A DNA stretch of 8,802 nt, taken from Victivallis vadensis. GTDB lineage: Bacteria; Verrucomicrobiota; Lentisphaeria; Victivallales; GWF2-50-93. Location: assembly GCA_020718525.1 (NCBI GenBank), contig DYRX01000178.1:1-8802 (forward strand), read 5' to 3'. The notes beneath the pieces were generated by a model. That model had not been told where the DNA came from. It did not search any database and saw only the letters and a list, made by a program, of their open reading frames with translations. The position numbers were made by a program, and so were the translations under genes. The stretch's first letter is position 1. Each line of letters opens with the position of its first letter. Shown one piece after another: positions 6,657-8,802 of this stretch.

Positions 6657-6818
6657 TTAGAAGTTGACGCCCGGCGCATGCTTGTCCTCCCATTTCGCGG
6701 GATGATTCTGCGGAATTTTGCTGTAGCCGGCTTTTTCCTGCGGCGTCTGGCAGGCACCAAGGAAAAGAAGCAGGAAGGCAAACGCAAGCAAAAAGACTGG
6801 AATTTTGCATCTGATCAT
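6657..6818 (-). CDS. Small lipoprotein, 53 aa, upstream of rdgB
   Basis: This short gene encodes 53 residues: a lipoprotein signal peptide (MIRCKIPVFLLAFAFLLLFL) with lipobox LGAC and acylated Cys23, then a mature peptide of only 31 residues containing QTPQEKAGYSKIPQNHPAKW and ending EDKHAPGVNF. The signal is textbook: an early Arg/Lys, a long hydrophobic core and a consensus cleavage box. The mature part has no Asp at +2, so outer-membrane sorting is plausible. A GGGA lies 9 nt before the ATG, and a good sigma70-like promoter lies further upstream. It sits 12 bp before rdgB. I do not recognise a named family. The Pro-rich IPQNHPAKWE stretch looks like a conserved core rather than random sequence, but that is inference. 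Confidence 0.72.
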   Translation of the reverse strand: MIRCKIPVFLLAFAFLLLFLGACQTPQEKAGYSKIPQNHPAKWEDKHAPGVNF

Positions 6819-6881
6819 ATTTGAATTCCCAAGCTGAATTGCTATTCTTGAGGAATGACCGTCAAAGATCGAGCCCCCCGT

Positions 6882-6909
6882 ATTATCCGCTCGGAACCGA
6901 TATTTTCAA
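6882..6909 (-). promoter_or_regulatory. sigma70-like promoter for the small lipoprotein and rdgB
   Basis: On the minus strand TTGAAA (6909-6904) is followed after 16 nt by GATAAT (6887-6882). Each hexamer matches the consensus at five of six positions. Transcription would begin near 6875, about 57 nt before the lipoprotein ATG. This is the best promoter match I found in the window. It lies in the intergenic space only if hemL starts at 6948, and so mildly supports that start. Confidence 0.5.
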
Positions 6910-6947
6910 GGGAGAGTCTCTTAAAAAGGCTAGAAAGGTCCTTCAAT

Positions 6948-8219
6948 ATGGCAAATTTGCTTCAAAGATCTCTGGCAGTGATGCCTGGCGGCGTAAGCAG
7001 TCCGGCAAGGTCGTTCAAGTCTGTTGGATGCCCTCCAATTTTTGCAAAGGAGGGAAAAGGCTCCAAATTGATCACCAGCGATGGAGGCGTACTTGCCGAC
7101 TACTGCTGTTCCTGGGGAGCTCTAGCTTTGGGGCACGCGCGCCCGGAGGTGCTTGAGGCTGTAGCGCAGACAATTGCGAAGGGGTTCAGCTTCGGCGTCA
7201 CATGCGAGCTTGAAATCGAGCTCGCAGAGCTCATATGCCGCCAAATCCCAAAAATAGACTCCTTGAGGTTCGTGAATTCAGGAACGGAGGCTGTCATGAG
7301 CGCCATTCGACTTGCGCGGGCATTCACGAAAAAGGACAGAATCCTGAAATTCGACGGGGGCTATCATGGGCATGGAGATGCGATGCTCGTATCAGCCGGG
7401 AGCGGTCTTCTGACCCATGGCCTCCCCTTTTCAGCCGGGGTGCCCAGTTCAGTCGCCCAGGACATCCTAGTAGCACCATACAATGACTCCGATGCGGTGA
7501 AGGAAATTTTCTCTTCATGCGGAGACACAATCGCCGCAGTCGTCGTCGAACCAGTCGCATGCAACATGGGGCTAGTCCTTCCCGAACCGGGCTTTCTTGA
7601 ATCCTTGCGCAATCTGAGCAGAACATATAAAGCTCTACTCATTTTCGACGAAGTCATCAGCGGATTCCGCTTCGCTCCTACATCTTTCGGAGAAATCATC
7701 GGCATCAGACCGGACATGACATGCCTGGGAAAGATCATTGGCGGCGGATTCCCGGTCGGAGCAGTCGGAGGACGGCGCGATTTGATGAATCTTTTTGCTC
7801 CCAATGGCCCGGTCTATCAGGCAGGGACTTTCAGCGGAAATCCAGTTTCAATGGCGGCAGGGCTTGCGAGCTTGAAACTCCTGATTTCCAAAAATCCGTA
7901 TCCGGCAATGAACACGCTTGCAAAGACAATTTCACAATATGTCAATGCTATTGGAGAAGAATGCGGAATTCCAATCAACTGCGTCCAATACGGCTCGGCA
8001 TTCACAGTATTTTTCACATCCCGCAAGCCAAGGAATCTCTGCGACACGAAAAAGGCCGACACGCGCCTTTACGCCAATTATTTCACGGAAATGCTGGAAA
8101 AAGGAATATTCCTGCCGCCATCCCAGTTTGAAACCGCATTCGTATCGTCTGCACACAATGAAAATGATATCGAAAATTTCTTCATTGCGTCAATACGCGT
8201 CCTGTCGGATTTATGCTGA
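6948..8219 (+). CDS. hemL: Glutamate-1-semialdehyde 2,1-aminomutase
   Basis: This PLP enzyme turns glutamate-1-semialdehyde into 5-aminolevulinate, the second step of the C5 route to heme and other tetrapyrroles. With the start at 6948 the product is 423 aa, the family's usual size. Motifs in order: MPGGVSSPARSFKSV near the N-terminus, NSGTEAVMSAIRLAR (phosphate-binding region), FDGGYHGHGDAML (135-147), VVVEPVACNMG, IFDEVISGFR with Asp234 contacting the PLP ring nitrogen, CLGKIIGGGFPVGAVGG with Lys262 as the Schiff-base lysine, and AGTFSGNPVSMAAG. The C-terminus AFVSSAHNENDIENFF is typical. An upstream in-frame ATG at 6855 would add 31 residues that do not resemble the family and would overlap the divergent promoter; its GAGG is only one base from the ATG. 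The 6948 ATG has AGAAAGG nine bases upstream. No hemA or other pathway gene is adjacent. Confidence 0.95.
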   Translation: MANLLQRSLAVMPGGVSSPARSFKSVGCPPIFAKEGKGSKLITSDGGVLADYCCSWGALALGHARPEVLEAVAQTIAKGFSFGVTCELEIELAELICRQIPKIDSLRFVNSGTEAVMSAIRLARAFTKKDRILKFDGGYHGHGDAMLVSAGSGLLTHGLPFSAGVPSSVAQDILVAPYNDSDAVKEIFSSCGDTIAAVVVEPVACNMGLVLPEPGFLESLRNLSRTYKALLIFDEVISGFRFAPTSFGEIIGIRPDMTCLGKIIGGGFPVGAVGGRRDLMNLFAPNGPVYQAGTFSGNPVSMAAGLASLKLLISKNPYPAMNTLAKTISQYVNAIGEECGIPINCVQYGSAFTVFFTSRKPRNLCDTKKADTRLYANYFTEMLEKGIFLPPSQFETAFVSSAHNENDIENFFIASIRVLSDLC

Positions 8220-8239
8220 ATCGAGCTTGTCAAGATTAT

Positions 8240-8257
8240 CAGGACAAGGTCGTCCTG
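8240..8257 (+). terminator. Hairpin after hemL, possible terminator
   Basis: CAGGAC (8240-8245) and GTCCTG (8252-8257) form a perfect 6-bp stem with a 6-nt loop, beginning 21 nt past the hemL stop. No T-run follows, so intrinsic termination is uncertain. Confidence 0.25.
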
Positions 8258-8457
8258 GAAGAAGCATGGAAAGCGCCATCCGCATGTCTGCGACTGTTGC
8301 GGCATTTCTGCAAAGCCTGATCAGAAGGCTAAATTTATCAGCGACAAGATAGGAGAAGAGGAATGCGAGCGTGCGCGAAGCGAACGGAAGGAGAAAACAT
8401 CGCATTCCATCTTTTTCCCCAGATCTCAATCCCATTGAAAAACTCTGGAGAAATACT

Positions 8458-8692
8458 GAAGAGCCAATTGCAAATGTCAAAACCGAAGCCGATGAAGGAT
8501 ATTATGAAATTCAGACGAACTGCAAAACCGCAGGCATACCCTCTGCGGTATGTCGAGGATTTTGGAGCAAAGTATGATTTCATAAGAACTTCATCCCTAA
8601 AGGGTTGCCTGCCTGCGCACAGCGCGCAAGCAGGTGCGAGCCCTCCAATGACCCACGCAACGGCTCGGTTTATGACTTATGCAACTGGCTCA
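8458..8692. repeat. Palindrome-bearing insertion within the IS630 remnant
   Basis: This stretch separates the two transposase fragments and fits neither. It holds two hairpins. One is ACCGCAG-N9-CTGCGGT (8527-8549), a perfect 7-bp stem that competes with CATACC/GGTATG within it. The other is a longer imperfect palindrome at 8601-8644. No gene is recognisable in it. It is probably a small non-coding repeat or MITE-like insertion, or the scar of a rearrangement. The exact ends are uncertain by several bases, and I found no clear target duplication. Confidence 0.45.
8601..8644. repeat. Long imperfect hairpin, REP-like
   Basis: AGGGTT (8601-8606) pairs with AGCCCT (8639-8644, one G.U). CCTGC (8608-8612) pairs with GCAGG (8630-8634). 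TGCGC (8614-8618) pairs with GCGCA (8624-8628) around a 5-nt loop. Its CCTGCCTGCG start resembles CCTGTCTGCG at 174. No gene depends on it in this window. Confidence 0.5.
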
Positions 8693-8802
8693 AAGAACGC
8701 TACGCACCTGAAGTATTTCAAGACGTTTGACGATTTGCGCAAATCAGTCCTTGCCGCATTCGGAAACTAGTGTCATGTTTCCTAAATAACGATACTATGT
8801 CT

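Larger units (their letters stand above)
8402..8770 (+). pseudogene. IS630-family transposase C-terminal remnant, interrupted
   Basis: Two short pieces match the C-terminal end of an IS630-type DDE transposase. The first (about 8402-8457) reads IPSFSPDLNPIEKLWRNT, the motif around the last catalytic acidic residue (the Glu of NPIEKLW). The second (about 8693-8770) reads KNATHLKYFKTFDDLRKSVL then AAFGN and a stop, in a different frame. In intact members of this subgroup, as I recall them, NATHLKYF comes almost directly after LWRNT. The two pieces therefore look like neighbours separated by about 235 bp of foreign sequence. Nothing upstream of 8402 matches the catalytic core, so the element is also truncated at its left side. 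The terminal inverted repeat, if kept, should lie just past 8770, but its partner is missing. It cannot be active. Confidence 0.65.

Noticed and set aside
5889..6830. Shared leader GGGAATT(TT)CAAATATG before the ATG at 5890 and before the small lipoprotein ATG at 6818
   Set aside because: A short AT-rich match with a 2-base length difference; the 5890 ATG is not the preferred gspG start, so the similarity is probably chance.
6855..6947. hemL start at 6855 (454-aa version)
   Set aside because: The extra 31 residues do not look like the family N-terminus, the ribosome site is too close to the ATG, and the segment contains the minus-strand promoter candidate.
8593..8652. tRNA-like stretch (GCGAGCCCTCCA resembles a T-arm plus CCA)
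   Set aside because: No matching acceptor 5' strand, D-arm or anticodon arm can be drawn; the bases are better explained by the long imperfect hairpin.
1..8802. CRISPR array, rRNA or prophage genes
   Set aside because: No regularly spaced identical repeats, no rRNA-like sequence and no phage-type proteins were seen on either strand.

Overview
The window is a stretch of bacterial chromosome of roughly balanced base composition. It holds eight genes I can support and, at the right end, a broken insertion sequence. The organism is Gram-negative: there is an outer-membrane TolC-type lipoprotein, an LPS-export permease of the LptF/LptG family, and type II secretion pseudopilins. Both pseudopilins have a cleavage site with no glycine at -1 (Arg and Ser before FTLME/FTLIE). 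As far as I recall, this is common in Lentisphaerota (Victivallis, Lentisphaera) and their PVC relatives and rare elsewhere. I therefore lean to Lentisphaerota or a close Verrucomicrobiota-type lineage, with moderate confidence.

Layout. 1-243 carries no gene but holds a striking hexanucleotide-based imperfect palindrome (96-167) and a GC-rich hairpin (174-199). 244-1671 (-) is a TolC-family outer-membrane lipoprotein. It diverges, across a 244-bp promoter region, from an LptF/LptG permease (1916-3052, +). The permease stop overlaps the start of 3052-4776, an unusual fusion of a YhcC/YtqA-type radical SAM domain with an MnmC2/MnmD-type tRNA U34 methyltransferase domain. Four minus-strand genes follow. 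Read in transcription order they are a 53-aa lipoprotein (6818-6657), rdgB (6644-6045), and after a 184-bp gap gspG (5860-5417) and a GspH-like minor pseudopilin (5417-4887). hemL (6948-8219, +) diverges from the small lipoprotein. From 8220 to the end there is no intact gene. This part holds fragments of an IS630-family transposase C-terminus, split by about 235 bp of unrelated palindrome-bearing DNA.

How the genes relate. Most are housekeeping: envelope transport (TolC-like, LptFG-like), tRNA wobble modification (fusion protein), nucleotide-pool cleaning (rdgB), tetrapyrrole synthesis (hemL), and a pseudopilin pair. The most interesting item is the fusion protein. Its two halves match two activities encoded by adjacent genes in Bacillus (ytqA-ytqB), and it could carry out both late steps of mnm5(s2)U34 synthesis in one chain, a functional analogue of bifunctional MnmC built from a different first domain. 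Second are the small lipoprotein placed 12 bp ahead of rdgB and the repeats at both ends of the window.
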